From Streptomyces africanus (GTDB lineage Bacteria > Actinomycetota > Actinomycetes > Streptomycetales > Streptomycetaceae): 64,000 nt of DNA. A program made the position numbers and the translations under genes. This document shows, one piece after another, positions 1 to 9,407 of this stretch. The stretch spans positions 1-64,000 of the forward strand of contig NZ_MUKA01000080.1 of NCBI RefSeq assembly GCF_002150735.1, given 5' to 3'. The notes below the pieces were generated by a model. The model did not search any database, was not told the DNA's origin, and worked only from the letters and a program-made list of their open reading frames with translations. Positions within the stretch are counted from its first letter, which is position 1. Every line of letters begins with the position of its first letter.

Positions 1-690
1 AAGCTCTTCGGCGTGCTGTTCCAGGACGGCGCGCTGTTCGGCTCGATGAACCTGTACGACAACATCGCCTTCCCGCTGCGCGAGCACACCCGTAAGTCCG
101 AGAGCGAGATCCGGCGCATCGTGCTGGAGAAGATGGACATGGTCGGTCTGATCGGGGCGGAAGGGAAGCTGCCCGGTGAGATCTCCGGCGGGATGCGGAA
201 GCGGGCCGGGCTGGCCCGGGCCCTCGTCCTCGACCCCGAGATCATCCTCTTCGACGAGCCCGACTCGGGCCTCGACCCGGTCCGCGTCGCCTACCTCAAC
301 CAGCTCATCGTCGACCTCAACGCCCAGATCGACGCGACCTTCCTGATCGTCACGCACGACATCGCCTCGGCCCGCCAGGTGCCGGACAACATCGGGCTGC
401 TGTTCCGCCGCGAGCTGGTGATGTTCGGGCCGCGCGAGGAGCTGCTGGCCAGCGACGAGCCCGTCGTACGGCAGTTCCTGAACGGCCGGATGCAGGGCCC
501 GATCGGCATGGCGGAGGAGAAGGACGCGGCGCAGGTCGAGCAGGAGCTCGCGCAGATCGACGACAGCGCGCACGTCCAGGAGCTGACTCCCCGCCTGCTG
601 CCGGGAGCAGGCATCACCCGGCCGCCCCGCTGGCAGGCGATCGCACGGCGCGAAGCCCAGCTCCACCACAAGGAGGTGGCCGGCGCATGA
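1..690 (+). CDS. mkl: Mce-system ABC ATPase (Mkl/MlaF type), 5' end missing
   Basis: ATP-hydrolysing subunit of the Mce lipid importer, cytoplasmic, expected to drive the two YrbE permeases encoded next. The frame is open from base 1, so the start and the Walker A motif lie outside the window; 229 residues are visible. I see the ABC signature ISGGM (about 181-195), Walker B ILFDEPDSGLDP (about 244-279) and the H-loop VTHD (about 349-360). The C-terminal tail after the H-loop is long, as usual in Mkl proteins. Its stop overlaps the next start by 4 bp (ATGA at 687), indicating translational coupling. Confidence 0.95.
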   Translation, partial: KLFGVLFQDGALFGSMNLYDNIAFPLREHTRKSESEIRRIVLEKMDMVGLIGAEGKLPGEISGGMRKRAGLARALVLDPEIILFDEPDSGLDPVRVAYLNQLIVDLNAQIDATFLIVTHDIASARQVPDNIGLLFRRELVMFGPREELLASDEPVVRQFLNGRMQGPIGMAEEKDAAQVEQELAQIDDSAHVQELTPRLLPGAGITRPPRWQAIARREAQLHHKEVAGA

Positions 691-1457
691 GCCTGTCACC
701 GGTCGGGGCGCTGCGGCACTCGGGCAGCCTCTTCGCGATGGCGCTGGACGTCGTCCGGACGATCCCCCGACGGCCCTTCCAGGCGCGGGAGTTCATCCAG
801 CAGACCTGGTTCGTCGCGAGCGTCACGATCCTGCCGACGGCCCTGGTCTCCATCCCGTTCGGGGCGGTCATCGCGCTCCAGATCGGCAGTCTGACCCGGC
901 AACTCGGCGCCCAGTCCTTCTCCGGGGCCGCCTCCGTGCTCGCCGTGCTGCGCGAGGCCTCGCCGATCGTCACCGCGCTGCTGATCGCGGGCGCCGGCGG
1001 GACGGCGATCTGCGCCGACCTCGGGGCCCGGAAGATCCGCGACGAGATCGACGCGATGCAGGTGCTCGGCATCGACCCCATCCACCGGCTGGTCGTCCCC
1101 CGCGTGCTGGCGTCGATGCTGGTGGCGGTGCTGCTCAACGGCCTGGTGTCGGTGGTCGGCGTGGCGGGCGGCTACTTCTTCAACGTCGTCCTCCAGAACG
1201 GCACCCCGGGCGCCTACCTGGCCTCCTTCACCACGCTCGCCCAGCTCTCCGACCTCTGGGCGGCCGAGGTCAAGGCACTCGTCTTCGGCGCGATCGCCGG
1301 GATCGTCGCCTCCTACAAGGGGCTGACCGCGAAGGGCGGACCCAAGGGCGTGGGCGACGCCGTGAACCAGTCGGTGGTGATCACCTTCATGTTGCTGTTC
1401 GTGACCAACTTCGTGATGACCGCCGTGTACTTCCAAGTCGTTCCCCAGAGGGGCTGA
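687..1457 (+). CDS. yrbEA: MlaE/YrbE family permease, first of pair
   Basis: Integral membrane permease of the Mce transporter, 256 aa. It has the multi-spanning hydrophobic profile of the MlaE family and the family loop EIDAMQVLGIDP near residues 122-134, which in MlaE proteins contacts the ATPase. The start is the ATG of an ATGA overlap with the ATPase gene. It lies 3 bp upstream of its paralogue. Together the two would form the heterodimeric channel that receives lipid from the Mce proteins. Substrate cannot be read from sequence. Confidence 0.95.
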   Translation: MSLSPVGALRHSGSLFAMALDVVRTIPRRPFQAREFIQQTWFVASVTILPTALVSIPFGAVIALQIGSLTRQLGAQSFSGAASVLAVLREASPIVTALLIAGAGGTAICADLGARKIRDEIDAMQVLGIDPIHRLVVPRVLASMLVAVLLNGLVSVVGVAGGYFFNVVLQNGTPGAYLASFTTLAQLSDLWAAEVKALVFGAIAGIVASYKGLTAKGGPKGVGDAVNQSVVITFMLLFVTNFVMTAVYFQVVPQRG

Positions 1458-1460
1458 GGC

Positions 1461-2264
1461 ATGGCGCTGTTGAAAGGCCTGGAGGAGCTGGGCGCCCAAA
1501 TCTCCTTCTACGGGCGCTCGCTGGCGTGGACCGGCCGCACCCTTCGCCGCTACAAGAAGGAGATCCTGCGGCTGCTCGCCGAGGTGAGCTTCGGCCGGGG
1601 CGCGCTCGCCGTCGTGGGCGGCACCGTCGGCGTCATCGCCTTCCTGTCGTTCTTCACCGGCACGGAAGTGGGGTTGCAGGGGTACGCCGCGCTCAACCAG
1701 CTCGGCACCTCCAACTTCGTGGCGTTCCTCTCGGCGTACTTCAACACCCGTGAGATCGCTCCGCTGGTGGCCGGGCTAGCGCTCTCCGCGACCGTCGGCG
1801 CCGGGTTCACCGCCCAGCTCGGCGCGATGCGGATCAGCGAGGAGACCGACGCGCTGGAGGTCATGGGCGTGCCCTCGCTGCCGTTCCTCGTGACGACGCG
1901 GATGATCGCCGGGTTCGTGGCCGTCGTCCCGCTGTACGTGATCGGCCTGCTGTCCTCGTATCTGGCCGCCCGCACCATCACCACCGGCTACTACGGGCAG
2001 TCGGCCGGCACCTACGACCACTACTTCCAGCAGTACCTGCCCCCGGCCGACGTGCTCTGGTCCTTCGGCAAGGTGCTGGTCTTCGCCGTTCTGATCATCC
2101 TGGTGCACTGCTTCTACGGCTACTACGCGAGCGGCGGCCCGGCGGGCGTCGGCGTCGCGGTGGGCCGTGCGGTGCGGACCTCGATCGTGGCGATCAACGT
2201 CCTGGACTTCTTCCTGTCGCTGGCGATCTGGGGCGCCAGCACGACCGTACGGATCGCGGGGTGA
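1461..2264 (+). CDS. yrbEB: MlaE/YrbE family permease, second of pair
   Basis: Second MlaE-type permease, 267 aa, paralogous to the preceding gene and carrying the equivalent loop ETDALEVMGVPSLPF near residues 127-142. It has an N-terminal amphipathic stretch followed by about five membrane segments. It is spaced 3 bp from yrbEA and overlaps the next gene by a GTGA. Two non-identical permeases followed by six Mce genes is the standard actinobacterial mce order. Confidence 0.95.
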   Translation: MALLKGLEELGAQISFYGRSLAWTGRTLRRYKKEILRLLAEVSFGRGALAVVGGTVGVIAFLSFFTGTEVGLQGYAALNQLGTSNFVAFLSAYFNTREIAPLVAGLALSATVGAGFTAQLGAMRISEETDALEVMGVPSLPFLVTTRMIAGFVAVVPLYVIGLLSSYLAARTITTGYYGQSAGTYDHYFQQYLPPADVLWSFGKVLVFAVLIILVHCFYGYYASGGPAGVGVAVGRAVRTSIVAINVLDFFLSLAIWGASTTVRIAG

Positions 2265-3514
2265 GCCGCCGTATGAGGGTGCTGAGACTGCGGTTGTACG
2301 GCGTCGTCTTCATCGCCGTGCTCGCGTTGCTGCTGTCCCTGTCCGTCGCCGTCTACCGGCAGGCGTTCACGCCGGTCGTGCGGATCACGCTGGAGGCCGA
2401 CAGCCTCGGCAACCAGCTCGATCCGCGGGCCGACGTCAAGCTGCGCGGGCTGCTGGTCGGCGAGGTGCGCGAGGTGCGGGCCGACGGGACGAAGGCGACG
2501 CTCGACATCGCGCTGAATCCGGAGCACGTCGCCCGGATCCCATCCGACGTGCACGCGCGTCTGCTGCCCAAGACGCTGTTCGGCGAGAAGTACGTCGACC
2601 TGGTCACGCCGCGCGGCTCATCGAGCCGCCCCATTCGCGCCGGGGACGTCATCACCCAGGACCGCACCCGCGTCGGCATCGAGGTCCAGCAGCTGATGAA
2701 CGACCTGCTGCCGCTGCTGCGGACCGTGCAGCCCGGCAAGCTCAACGCCACGCTCTCCGCGTTCGCCACCGCCCTGGAGGGACGCGGCGACCGGATCGGC
2801 GACAACCTCACGCGAGTGGAGGCCTACCTGCGCCGCCTCAATCCGCACCTGCCGTCCCTGAAAGAGGACATCGCACGCTTCGCCGACGTCGCCGAGGTCT
2901 ACGGCGACGCCGCGCCCGACCTGATGGAGATCCTGCGCAACACCGTCACCACCAGCCGCACGATCGTCGAGCAGAAGGACCGGCTGGCGGCTGCGCTGAA
3001 GACCACGGCGACCGTCGCGGGCACCGGCGAGGACTTCCTCGACGCCAACGGCGACCGGCTGATCACCCTCGGCCAGGTCTCCCGCCCCACGCTGGAGCTG
3101 TTCGCCCGCTACTCCCCGCAGTACCCCTGCCTGCTGGCCGGTCTGGTCCGGCAGGAGAAGGCGTCCGAGGAGGCCTTCCGGGGCGGAAAGATGCACATCA
3201 CGCTGGAGGTCGTACGGGCGCAGGGTGCCTACGAACCGGGTGAGGAACCGCGCTACGGCGAGCGGTCCGGCCCCAACTGCCGTGACCTGCCGCACCCTCC
3301 GGTGCCGGCGCCCGGCGCCCACCTCGACGACGGTTCCAAGAAGCCGGGTACGGCCTCGGGCGGCCCGCTCGGCGTCTCCGCCACCCGGGCCGAGCAGCGG
3401 GCCGTCGGCTCGCTCATGGCGCCGGTGCTGGGCGTGCCCGCGGACGAGGTGCCGCCAGTCGCGACGCTGCTGTTCGGGCCGATGGCGCGCGGGACGGCGG
3501 TGAGCGTCGCATGA
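2261..3514 (+). CDS. mceA: Mce family protein, position A
   Basis: Extracytoplasmic lipid-binding subunit, 417 aa. One N-terminal membrane anchor (about residues 8-28) precedes the Mce domain (about 37-118, with the core LRGLLVGEVREV). After it comes a long helical region, then a C-terminal tail rich in Pro and Gly. GTG start within a GTGA overlap with yrbEB; the gene ends in an ATGA overlap with the next mce gene. First of six Mce proteins, so called MceA by position. In related systems the six subunits form a shuttle from the outer envelope to the permease. Confidence 0.92.
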   Translation: MSRRMRVLRLRLYGVVFIAVLALLLSLSVAVYRQAFTPVVRITLEADSLGNQLDPRADVKLRGLLVGEVREVRADGTKATLDIALNPEHVARIPSDVHARLLPKTLFGEKYVDLVTPRGSSSRPIRAGDVITQDRTRVGIEVQQLMNDLLPLLRTVQPGKLNATLSAFATALEGRGDRIGDNLTRVEAYLRRLNPHLPSLKEDIARFADVAEVYGDAAPDLMEILRNTVTTSRTIVEQKDRLAAALKTTATVAGTGEDFLDANGDRLITLGQVSRPTLELFARYSPQYPCLLAGLVRQEKASEEAFRGGKMHITLEVVRAQGAYEPGEEPRYGERSGPNCRDLPHPPVPAPGAHLDDGSKKPGTASGGPLGVSATRAEQRAVGSLMAPVLGVPADEVPPVATLLFGPMARGTAVSVA

Positions 3515-4548
3515 GCACCACAGGAGCCCGGCAGACCGCCGCCCCGCTGATCAAGTTCAGTCTCTTCGCGCTCGTGACGGTGCTGGCCACGGCCCTGCTC
3601 GCCGCCACCATCGTGAACATCTCCTTCACCCCCGAGCGCGAGTACCGCGCGGTCTTCAGCGACGTCACCGGGCTGGAGGAGGGCGACGACATCCGGGTGG
3701 CCGGAGTGCGGGTCGGCGAGGTCGAGGGCATCCGGATCAAGGACCGGACGCTGGCCGAGGTCACCTTCACGGTCAGCCAGGACCGGCCGCTGCTCACCAG
3801 CACGGGCGCCGTCATCCGCTACCGCAACCTGGTCGGGCAGCGCTACGTCGCGCTGACCGAGGGCGCCGGCGACGGCACCCGGCTGCGCCCCGGCGGCACG
3901 ATCCCCCTCGCGCGCACCCAGCCCGCGCTCGACCTGAACGCGCTGCTGAACGGCTTCAAGCCGCTGTTCGCCGCGCTCAGCCCGAAGGACGTCAACCAGC
4001 TCGCCACCGAGATCATCAAGACCCTCCAGGGCGAGGGCGGCACCGTCAACAGCCTGCTGACGCACACGGCGTCGCTCACCACGACACTGGCAGGCCGCGA
4101 CAAGCTGATCGGCTCGGTGATCGACAACCTCAACACCGTGCTGAAGACGCTCGACAAGCGCGGCGCCCGCTTCTCCGGACTGCTCAAGCAGCTGCGCCGG
4201 GTCATCTCGGGCCTGTCCGCCGACCGCAAGCCGATCGGGCAGTCCCTGGTGAGCATCGGCGATCTGACGGAGGCCACCTCGGGCCTGCTGAAGGACGCGC
4301 GCCCGCCGCTCAAGGACGACATCGGGGAGCTGACCGACCTCACCGGGACGCTGAACGACAACGAGAAGACCGTGGAGGGCGTGCTGAAGAGGCTGCCGAA
4401 CAAGCTGGGCGAGCTGACGGGGACGGCGTCCTACGGCTCGTGGTTCAACTTCTACCTGTGCGACTTCGACGGCCGGATCGTGCTGCCGAAGACGAAGCAG
4501 GTGCTCACGCCCGAGATGCACGTGGCGAGGGCGAGGTGCGGGGCATGA
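3511..4548 (+). CDS. mceB: Mce family protein, position B
   Basis: 345 aa. N-terminal anchor at about residues 12-34 (FSLFALVTVLATALLAATIV), then an Mce domain with the motif IRVAGVRVGEVEGIRI near residues 60-76, then a helical region of about 200 residues and a short end. Near the C-terminus are WFNFYLCDFDG and a late Cys, features common in MceB proteins. ATGA overlaps on both sides place it in the same coupled operon. Assignment to position B is by order. Confidence 0.92.
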   Translation: MSTTGARQTAAPLIKFSLFALVTVLATALLAATIVNISFTPEREYRAVFSDVTGLEEGDDIRVAGVRVGEVEGIRIKDRTLAEVTFTVSQDRPLLTSTGAVIRYRNLVGQRYVALTEGAGDGTRLRPGGTIPLARTQPALDLNALLNGFKPLFAALSPKDVNQLATEIIKTLQGEGGTVNSLLTHTASLTTTLAGRDKLIGSVIDNLNTVLKTLDKRGARFSGLLKQLRRVISGLSADRKPIGQSLVSIGDLTEATSGLLKDARPPLKDDIGELTDLTGTLNDNEKTVEGVLKRLPNKLGELTGTASYGSWFNFYLCDFDGRIVLPKTKQVLTPEMHVARARCGA

Positions 4549-5711
4549 GCCGCACGCGCCGCCCGGAGCCGCTGGTCAAGGTGCGGGTGGAACCACCGAA
4601 GCTGCCTCGCGTGCGACTGCCGGAGGTACGGCTCCTGCCGCGCCGCAAGCCGCGCCCGCAGCCGCTGATCAAGGTCCGTGTCGAGCCGCCGAAGCTGCCG
4701 AGGATACGGCTGCGCCGTCCGCACCTGGGCCCCTTCCGCGAGCGGAACCCCATCGTCATCGGCGCGGTGGGCCTCACCGTCCTCGCGCTGCTGACCGTGG
4801 CCGCGTTCAACGCCGACCGCCTGCCGGTGATCGGCGACGGCGAGACGTACAGCGCCGCCTTCGCGGAGGCGGGCGGCCTCAAGCCGGGCGACGAGGTGCG
4901 GATCGCCGGGGTCAAGGTCGGCAAGGTCGAGGGGGTCGACCTGGACGGCGACCACGTCAAGGTCACCTTCAAGATCAAGGACCGGTCCGGGTTCGGCACC
5001 GAGACCGGCGCGTCGATCCGGGTCAAGACGATCCTCGGCGCGAAGTACCTCGCCCTGCACCCCAAGGGGCGAGGCCAGTTGGAGCCCGGCAGCGAGATCC
5101 CGCTGAAGCGGACCGTCCCCGCGTACGACGTCGTGCAGGCGTTCAGCGATCTCACCACCACGACGGAGAAGGTCGACACCGACCGGCTGGCGAAGGCGCT
5201 GGACACCATCTCCACCACCTTCGAGGACTCACCGCAAGAGGTACGGGCCTCCCTCAAGGGCCTGTCGAAGATCTCCCGGACGGTGGCCTCGCGCGACAAG
5301 GCCCTCGGGGAGCTCCTCGACCACGCGAACGGCGTGACGGGCGTACTCGCCGACCGGTCGGGCGACTTCACCGCCCTGGTCGAGGACGGCGACAAGCTGT
5401 TCAAGGAGATCAGCAAGCGGCGGGCGGCGATCCACAAGCTGCTGAAGACCTCCGCCGCGCTCGGCATCCAGCTCTCCGGCCTGGTCCAGGACAACGAGAA
5501 GGAGATAGGGCCCGCGCTCAAGGGCCTCAACACCGTGGTGAAGATGCTCGAACGGAACCAAGCCGGCCTGGAGCGGAGCATCAAGCTCCTGGCCCCCTAC
5601 GTGCGGGTCTTCACCAACACCCTCGGCAACGGCCGCTGGTTCGACTCCTACGTCCAGAACCTGGTCGCCGCCCCGGTGGTGCCGCGGACGCGGACGGGAG
5701 GCGCGCGATGA
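4545..5711 (+). CDS. mceC: Mce family protein, position C, with duplicated cytoplasmic tail motif
   Basis: 388 aa from the ATG at 4545, chosen because it makes the 4-bp ATGA overlap seen throughout the operon; the frame is open farther upstream but inside mceB. The N-terminus is odd: about 65 residues of basic, Pro-rich, presumably cytoplasmic sequence precede the membrane segment (about residues 67-88). Within it the motif PLVKVRVEPPKLPRVRL (residues 9-25) recurs as PLIKVRVEPPKLPRIRL (residues 40-56). The Mce domain follows (IRIAGVKVGKVEGV), then the helical region and the terminal WFDSYVQNL typical of MceC. Confidence 0.92.
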   Translation: MSRTRRPEPLVKVRVEPPKLPRVRLPEVRLLPRRKPRPQPLIKVRVEPPKLPRIRLRRPHLGPFRERNPIVIGAVGLTVLALLTVAAFNADRLPVIGDGETYSAAFAEAGGLKPGDEVRIAGVKVGKVEGVDLDGDHVKVTFKIKDRSGFGTETGASIRVKTILGAKYLALHPKGRGQLEPGSEIPLKRTVPAYDVVQAFSDLTTTTEKVDTDRLAKALDTISTTFEDSPQEVRASLKGLSKISRTVASRDKALGELLDHANGVTGVLADRSGDFTALVEDGDKLFKEISKRRAAIHKLLKTSAALGIQLSGLVQDNEKEIGPALKGLNTVVKMLERNQAGLERSIKLLAPYVRVFTNTLGNGRWFDSYVQNLVAAPVVPRTRTGGAR

Positions 5712-6832
5712 GCGACCGCTGGAAGAAGTGCGCGGCCCTGCTGACCGCCCTGGCCCTGATCGCCGCGCTCACCTACGTCCTGTGGCCGCGGACCGAGCTG
5801 GCCCGCGTCACGGCGTACTTCCCCCGCACCGTCGGCATCTACCCCGGCTCGGACGTCCGCGTGCTGGGCGTGCGGATCGGCCAGGTCAGGAAGATCACGC
5901 CGGAGGGCGGCCGGGTGCGGGTGGAGCTGGAGTACGACGCCGACCGCAAGGTCCCGGCGGACGCGCAAGCGGCGATCATCAACTCCTCGGTGGTCAGCGA
6001 CCGTTACGTGCAGCTGCTGCCGGTGTACCGGAGCGGTCCGGTGCTGCGGGACGGGGACGAGATCCCCGAGTCGCGTACGGCCGTACCGGTCGAACTGGAC
6101 CGCGTCTTCGACAGCCTGCACACCACGGCCGAGGCGCTCGGCCCCGAGGGCGCCAACAAGGACGGCGCCCTGTCACGGCTGCTCGGCGTCAGCGCCGACA
6201 ATCTCGACGGCCAGGGGAAGAACCTCCACCGGACGGTCGCGGACCTCTCGGAGGCGGTCACGACTCTCTCCGACGGCCGCACGGACCTGTTCGGCACGGT
6301 CCGCAACCTCCAGGTGTTCACGGCGGCGCTGGCGGCCGACGACAAGAGCGTGCGGTCGTTCAACAGCAGCCTCGCCAAGGTCGCCGGGCAACTCGCGGGC
6401 GAGCGCAAGGACCTGGCGGCGGCGCTCAAGAACCTCGGCACGGCCCTCGGTGACGTGTCCGCCTTCGTGAAGAAGAACAAGAAGTCCCTGACCTCGAACG
6501 TGGAGGGCCTGAGCAAGGTGACCAAGGTGCTCGTCACCCAACGGGCGGCGCTGGAGGAGCTGCTGGAGGTCGCGCCGACGGGCATGTCGAACCTGAACAA
6601 CGCCTACAACCCCGCCGCCGGCACCCTCGACACCCGCAACAACCCCGACCACCCGCAGGATCCGGCCTCCCTGCTGTGCTCGATCCTGAAGACGACAGGG
6701 GAGAAGACCGACTGCAAGGACCTGAGGGACCTCTTCGACTCCCTGCCCGAAGTGCCCGAAGTGCCCGAGGGCACCGCGGCCACCGGCACGGTCGACCGCA
6801 CCCTCGGCGGAATCCTGGGGGCGCGCGCATGA
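5708..6832 (+). CDS. mceD: Mce family protein, position D
   Basis: 374 aa. A short basic N-terminus and one membrane segment (about residues 7-24) are followed by the Mce domain (DVRVLGVRIGQVRKI near residues 45-60). A helical region with SLTSNVEGLSKVTKVL and then a C-terminal extension with two Cys (LLCSILKTTGEKTDC) follow. ATGA overlaps join it to the genes on both sides. Position D is inferred from order. Confidence 0.9.
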   Translation: MSDRWKKCAALLTALALIAALTYVLWPRTELARVTAYFPRTVGIYPGSDVRVLGVRIGQVRKITPEGGRVRVELEYDADRKVPADAQAAIINSSVVSDRYVQLLPVYRSGPVLRDGDEIPESRTAVPVELDRVFDSLHTTAEALGPEGANKDGALSRLLGVSADNLDGQGKNLHRTVADLSEAVTTLSDGRTDLFGTVRNLQVFTAALAADDKSVRSFNSSLAKVAGQLAGERKDLAAALKNLGTALGDVSAFVKKNKKSLTSNVEGLSKVTKVLVTQRAALEELLEVAPTGMSNLNNAYNPAAGTLDTRNNPDHPQDPASLLCSILKTTGEKTDCKDLRDLFDSLPEVPEVPEGTAATGTVDRTLGGILGARA

Positions 6833-8133
6833 GGCCACTGCGCAAGGGCGGGGCCGTCGCGTGGACGGCCGTCGGGACGCTGCTGCTGTCCGGCTGCGAG
6901 TTCAACGGCTGGTACGACGTCCCGCTCCCCGGCGGAGCCGCCGCCGACGGCCACGCCTACCACGTCACCGTCGAGTTCCGCGACGTCCTCGACCTGGTGC
7001 CGCAGTCGGCCGTCAAGGTCGACAACGTCACCGTCGGCGCGGTGGAGAAGGTGGAGCTGGCGGGCTGGCACGCGAGGGTCCGCCTGCGGGTCGCCGACTC
7101 GGTGAAGCTGCCCGCCAACGCCGTCGCCGGGCTGCGGCAGACCAGCATGCTCGGCGAGAAGTACGTGGCGCTGGCCGGGCCGCCGGACAGCACGCCGGTC
7201 GGCCGGCTCCGCGACGGTGATGTGATCCCCCTGTCCCGCAGCGGCCGCAACCCGGAGGTCGAGGAGGTGCTGTCCGCGCTGTCCGCCCTCCTCAACGGCG
7301 GCGGCGTCGCCCAGCTCAAGACGATCACCACGGAGCTGAACAAGGCCCTGGAGGGCCGGGAGAACCGGGTCAGGTCCCTGCTCAAGGAGCTCGACACCTT
7401 CATCGGCGGCCTGGACGACCAGCGCCGGGACATCGTCCGCGCGCTGAAGGCCGTGGACCGGCTGGCCAAACGGCTGGGCAAGGAGAAGACGACGATCGCC
7501 GACGCCGTCGACGCGATGCCGCCCGCCCTGAAGGTCCTGGCCGACCAGCGCCGCGACCTGACGAGGATGCTCACCGCCCTGTCCAAGCTGGGCAGGACCG
7601 GCACCAAGGTGGTCAACGCCTCCCACGACGACACGGTCGCCAACCTCAAGCGGCTGCGGCCGATCCTGCGGCAGCTCAACAAGGCGGGCAGCGACCTGCC
7701 CAACTCCCTGGAGCTGCTGACGACATACCCGTTCCCGCGCAACGTGGTGGACGCCATCAAGGGCGACTACGTCAATCTGCACATCACGGCGGACCTCGAC
7801 CTGCCCGGGATCTACGGCAACCTGACGGACGAGCCGGGCGGCGGGAGCGGCGGGAACACTCACATACCGGAGCTTCCCGAGGCCCCGGACCTGCCGGACG
7901 TACCGGATCTCCCGGACGCACCGGATCTGCCGGACGTGCCGAAGCCCACCGCGCTGCCGAGCGGTCCGAGCGTGCCGTCGCGTCCGTCGGCACCCTCGGG
8001 CGATGACGACCCGCTGTGCCCGCCGGTGTGCACCGCCCGCTACGGCGCCGGCGGCCACCGCACCGGGGGCGACTGGCCCGAGGGGATCGACCTCGACCTC
8101 GCCGAGCTGATGCTGAAGGGGGTCCAGCCGTGA
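6829..8133 (+). CDS. mceE: Mce family lipoprotein, position E
   Basis: 434 aa from the ATG at 6829 (ATGA overlap); earlier in-frame starts lie inside mceD. The signal peptide ends in the lipobox LLSGC (Cys at about residue 23), so unlike the other Mce proteins this one should be lipid-anchored; MceE is the lipoprotein in canonical operons, which supports the assignment. The Mce domain lies at about residues 42-125. The C-terminal tail holds three tandem 18-bp units at 7885-7938 encoding PDLPD(V/A), then a Pro/Ser-rich stretch and a CPPVC pair. Confidence 0.93.
   Translation: MRPLRKGGAVAWTAVGTLLLSGCEFNGWYDVPLPGGAAADGHAYHVTVEFRDVLDLVPQSAVKVDNVTVGAVEKVELAGWHARVRLRVADSVKLPANAVAGLRQTSMLGEKYVALAGPPDSTPVGRLRDGDVIPLSRSGRNPEVEEVLSALSALLNGGGVAQLKTITTELNKALEGRENRVRSLLKELDTFIGGLDDQRRDIVRALKAVDRLAKRLGKEKTTIADAVDAMPPALKVLADQRRDLTRMLTALSKLGRTGTKVVNASHDDTVANLKRLRPILRQLNKAGSDLPNSLELLTTYPFPRNVVDAIKGDYVNLHITADLDLPGIYGNLTDEPGGGSGGNTHIPELPEAPDLPDVPDLPDAPDLPDVPKPTALPSGPSVPSRPSAPSGDDDPLCPPVCTARYGAGGHRTGGDWPEGIDLDLAELMLKGVQP
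7885..7938 (+). repeat. Three 18-bp tandem units in mceE
   Basis: Units 7885-7902, 7903-7920 and 7921-7938 each encode PDLPDV or PDLPDA. They differ mostly at third positions. They lie in the Pro/Asp-rich C-terminal tail after the helical region, probably an extended spacer in the cell wall. Confidence 0.85.
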
Positions 8134-9407
8134 TCACCCGTACGGTCAAGACGCAACTGATCGCCTTCGCCACCCTCACCGCCGTAGGAGTGTCGTACGT
8201 CGGCGCCGAATACACGGGCCTGGTGGACGAGGTCCTGGACCGCGGCTACACCGTGCGGGCCGACTTCGCCGACTCCGGGGGCGTCTTCCCGGGCGCCGAG
8301 GTCACCTACCGGGGGGTGCCGGTGGGCAAGGTCGGCGCACTGCGCCTGGCCGGCCAGGACGGCGTCTCGGTCGCGCTCGACATCGAGGACGGGGCGCCGC
8401 GCATTCCGGCGGACACGCTGGCGGTGGTGGCGAACCGTTCGGCGGTGGGTGAGCAGTACGTCGACCTCCAGCCCCGCACCTCCCGCGGCCCGTACCTGCT
8501 GAACGGCAGCACGATCCCGCGCGAGAGCACGCGGGTGCCGCTGTCGACGACGGACATGGTCCTCAGCCTGGACCGCCTGGTGAACTCGGTCGGCAAGGAC
8601 GACCTGGGGGTCACGGTCGACGAGTTGGGTCAGGCGTTCGCCGGTACCGGCCCGGACCTGAGCCGCCTGGTGGACTCGGGCAACACCCTGGTCGAGTCGG
8701 CGTCCGAGGCGCTGCCGGAGACGACCGCCCTGATCGAGGACTCACGCAAGGTCCTCAAGACGCAGGCCGACCAGGGCTCGTCGATCAAGTCGTTCGCACG
8801 CGATCTGGCGACGCTCTCGGCCCAGTTGAAGGCAAGCGACGGGGACCTGCGCAAGCTGATCGGCAACGCGCGGCCGGCGGCCCAGGAGCTGAACTCGCTG
8901 CTGAAGTCGACCGGGCCGCAGCTGTCGGTCCTGCTGGCCAACCTGATCAGCGGCGGCCAGGTCACGCTGGCCCGACTCCCCGGCGTCGAGCAGGCCCTGG
9001 TCACCTTCCCGCTGATGGTCGCGGGCAGCTACACGGTCGTCCCGGGCGACGGCACCACCCACTTCGGCCTGGTGCTGAACGCCGACGACCCGCCGGCCTG
9101 CACCCAGGGGTACGGCACGGCCCGCCGCGACCCCGCGGACACCAGCACACGCGAGGCGAACACCGGCGCCCGCTGCACGCTCCCGCGCGGCAGCCAGTCG
9201 TCGGTACGGGGCGCGCAGAACGCCCCGGGTGCGTCGACCGCGGGCGGCGGAGCGAACCAGGCGGCGTATGTGACCCCGTACGACCCGGAGACCGGCACCA
9301 CCACCGGCCCGGACGGAAACGACGTCGAGATCGGCTCGACGGGCGGCCAGCAGGCCGTGTTCGGAAAGGAGTCGTGGCAATGGCTGCTCGTTGGCCCCGT
9401 GGCATGA
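8130..9407 (+). CDS. mceF: Mce family protein, position F
   Basis: 425 aa. GTG start at 8130 overlaps the mceE stop as GTGA; upstream in-frame starts would lie deep in mceE. N-terminal anchor at about residues 8-24, Mce domain with VTYRGVPVGKVGAL near residues 55-70, then a helical region and a Gly/Thr/Asn-rich C-terminal third with two Cys, as in MceF proteins. Last of the six Mce subunits; the first Mce-associated gene starts inside its 3' end. Confidence 0.92.
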   Translation: MITRTVKTQLIAFATLTAVGVSYVGAEYTGLVDEVLDRGYTVRADFADSGGVFPGAEVTYRGVPVGKVGALRLAGQDGVSVALDIEDGAPRIPADTLAVVANRSAVGEQYVDLQPRTSRGPYLLNGSTIPRESTRVPLSTTDMVLSLDRLVNSVGKDDLGVTVDELGQAFAGTGPDLSRLVDSGNTLVESASEALPETTALIEDSRKVLKTQADQGSSIKSFARDLATLSAQLKASDGDLRKLIGNARPAAQELNSLLKSTGPQLSVLLANLISGGQVTLARLPGVEQALVTFPLMVAGSYTVVPGDGTTHFGLVLNADDPPACTQGYGTARRDPADTSTREANTGARCTLPRGSQSSVRGAQNAPGASTAGGGANQAAYVTPYDPETGTTTGPDGNDVEIGSTGGQQAVFGKESWQWLLVGPVA

